This document shows, piece after piece, positions 6,538 to 7,354 of a DNA stretch of 7,354 nt (within the stretch, counting starts at the first letter, position 1; every line of letters begins with the position of its first letter). This DNA comes from Hyphomicrobiaceae bacterium (GTDB taxonomy: Bacteria; Pseudomonadota; Alphaproteobacteria; Rhizobiales; Hyphomicrobiaceae): assembly GCA_013214245.1 (NCBI GenBank), contig JABSQE010000171.1, positions 1 through 7,354 of the forward strand, given 5' to 3'. The notes under the pieces were generated by a model that made no database searches, had not been told where the DNA came from, and saw nothing but the letters and a program-made list of their open reading frames with translations. The translations under genes were made by a program, and so were the position numbers.

Positions 6538-7024
6538 GCAAATGCGCCGTTTGTTTGCTATCTACAATCATGGCACTTATTTCAGCTTCTGCTACAGTCT
6601 TTCCATTCACCTTTGCCTCGCCTGCAAAACGCCAAGCGCGACCGCGACTGCGTAATTTACGAACGTGGAAGAAAATCTGATCACCAGGGACAACAGGTTT
6701 ACGAAATTTAGCTCGATCAATTCCCATGAAATATACGAGTTGTGGTGTGTAGCTTTCACCCAGACTATGAACACAAAGAGCTCCGGCTGTCTGTGCAAGC
6801 CCTTCTATAAGAAGAACGCCTGGCATAACTGGAAAACCAGGAAAATGACCCTGAAAAAAAGGCTCATTAATCGTAACGTTCTTCATTCCAATTGCAGCTT
6901 CATCACGATCCATATCAAACATACGATCAACGAGTATGAACGGATAGCGGTGCGGTAGTAGTTTTAGAAGCTTGGCGATATCTGCAGTCGCCAGTTCCTT
7001 TCGTTGTTCGGATTCATCGTTCAT
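6530..7024 (-). CDS. fabZ: 3-hydroxyacyl-ACP dehydratase FabZ
   Basis: FabZ removes water from (3R)-hydroxyacyl-ACP to give trans-2-enoyl-ACP in type II fatty acid synthesis, so it competes with LpxA and LpxD for 3-hydroxyacyl-ACP; this explains its place in the lipid A cluster. It has the hot-dog fold. The start chosen is the ATG at 7024 (MNDESEQRK, 164 residues) because GGAG lies 9 nt upstream; the frame is open to an ATG at 7066, but those 14 residues are not family-like. Motifs: LLPHRYPFILVDR at residues 22-34, then GHFPGFPVMPGVLLIEGLAQTAG at 59-81 with catalytic His60 and Glu74, and later YFMGIDRAKFRKPVVPGDQ. All are intact. It follows lpxD after 89 nt and overlaps lpxA by 8 nt. Confidence 0.97.
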   Translation of the reverse strand: MNDESEQRKELATADIAKLLKLLPHRYPFILVDRMFDMDRDEAAIGMKNVTINEPFFQGHFPGFPVMPGVLLIEGLAQTAGALCVHSLGESYTPQLVYFMGIDRAKFRKPVVPGDQIFFHVRKLRSRGRAWRFAGEAKVNGKTVAEAEISAMIVDSKQTAHLHG

Positions 7025-7033
7025 ATTTATTTT

Positions 7034-7037
7034 CTCC
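7034..7037 (-). promoter_or_regulatory. Shine-Dalgarno of fabZ
   Basis: GGAG on the minus strand, 9 nt before the ATG at 7024. It is the basis for preferring this start over the upstream in-frame ATG at 7066. Confidence 0.65.
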
Positions 7038-7113
7038 GTCTGAGATCGTGTTCTGTACAGTATCACAGGACTTTAATCCAACAACTTCAAAAGTTTTGCC
7101 GTATCAATACCAC

Positions 7114-7354
7114 CTAGCCATCACGTTTTCTTGCAATGCGTGATAAAACTGCAATTTCGCGGGCCCATTGTTTGAGCGGCCGTCCTGGTGTGCCACCCAT
7201 TCGGGCACCGGCGGGAACATTACTTGTTGGATGGCAAGTTCCTGCAATCTGTGCTCCCGAACCTACTTTAAGGTGTCCGATCAGGCCAGACTGCCCGCCC
7301 ATCACTACAAAATCACCTAATTCAGTAGTTCCCGCAATTCCAGCCTGACTCACA
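7114..7354 (-). CDS. lpxD: UDP-3-O-(3-hydroxyacyl)glucosamine N-acyltransferase LpxD, C-terminal part only
   Basis: LpxD adds the second 3-hydroxyacyl chain, to the 2-amino group of UDP-3-O-acylglucosamine, in the cytoplasm. Only the last 80 or so residues are in the window; the frame is open to the window edge, so the gene continues beyond 7354 and the catalytic histidine region is not visible. Seen are the last hexapeptide coils (GIAGTTELGDFVVMGGQSGL, then IGHLKVGSGAQIAG), the loop NVPAGARMGGTPGRPLKQW, and a basic C-terminal helix ending in ARKRDG. This end pattern, plus the position before fabZ and lpxA, separates it from the other hexapeptide acyltransferase, LpxA. The stop TAG lies 89 nt before fabZ. 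Confidence 0.93.
   Translation of the reverse strand, partial: VSQAGIAGTTELGDFVVMGGQSGLIGHLKVGSGAQIAGTCHPTSNVPAGARMGGTPGRPLKQWAREIAVLSRIARKRDG

Noticed and set aside
6040..6958. Several short ORFs of 63-98 codons overlapping lpxA and fabZ in other frames or on the other strand
   Set aside because: The real frames encode complete, motif-bearing LpxA and FabZ, so these are shadows.
7083..7095. AACTT-CAA-AAGTT stem in the lpxD-fabZ spacer as a terminator or operator
   Set aside because: The stem is only 5 bp and AT-rich with no T-run, and a terminator would split an operon that is normally co-transcribed.
3290..7354. The lpx cluster as a novel biosynthetic system
   Set aside because: The gene content and order are standard for alphaproteobacterial lipid A synthesis; only the LpxI extension is unusual.

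Overview
The window looks like chromosomal DNA of an AT-rich alphaproteobacterium. The gene order lpxD-fabZ-lpxA-lpxI-lpxB, read on the minus strand, is the usual alphaproteobacterial lipid A cluster, and it uses the LpxI type of UDP-diacylglucosamine hydrolase rather than LpxH. Protein style (for example the LpxB segment NYVSPSVWAWRPGRA) and the fused TRAP permease fit the Rhodospirillales. The low GC and two long gene-free stretches suggest a genome in decay, as in host-restricted symbionts. 'Candidatus Endolissoclinum' is one lineage that would fit, but this is inference and cannot be proven from the window.

Layout. 1-1770 (+) is the 3' part of a fused TRAP transporter permease with a C-terminal DUF3394-like domain. 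1771-2301 carries no recognisable gene. 2302-2784 (-) is a lone 160-residue cysteine-rich protein of unknown function with a very strong ribosome binding site. 2785-3289 is again without a recognisable gene. From 3290 to the window end, everything is on the minus strand: lpxB, lpxI, lpxA, fabZ and the 3' end of lpxD (transcribed in the opposite order, lpxD first).

How the genes work together. LpxA puts the first 3-hydroxyacyl chain on UDP-GlcNAc. LpxC (not in the window) deacetylates. LpxD adds the second acyl chain. LpxI cleaves UDP-2,3-diacylglucosamine to lipid X. LpxB joins lipid X to a second UDP-diacylglucosamine to make the lipid A disaccharide. FabZ works in fatty acid elongation on the same 3-hydroxyacyl-ACP pool that feeds LpxA and LpxD. 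fabZ/lpxA and lpxI/lpxB overlap and lpxA/lpxI are 6 nt apart, so these four genes are probably translationally coupled.

Most interesting points. LpxI is about 145 residues longer than usual, and the extra part looks like a degenerate second copy of its own catalytic C-terminal domain. The isolated cysteine-rich protein survives in otherwise empty DNA. A promoter plus Shine-Dalgarno plus three-codon ORF lies at the tail of that gene. Two unusually perfect hairpins lie inside the TRAP permease gene. I see no CRISPR array, transposase, tRNA or rRNA, and no convincing new multi-gene system.
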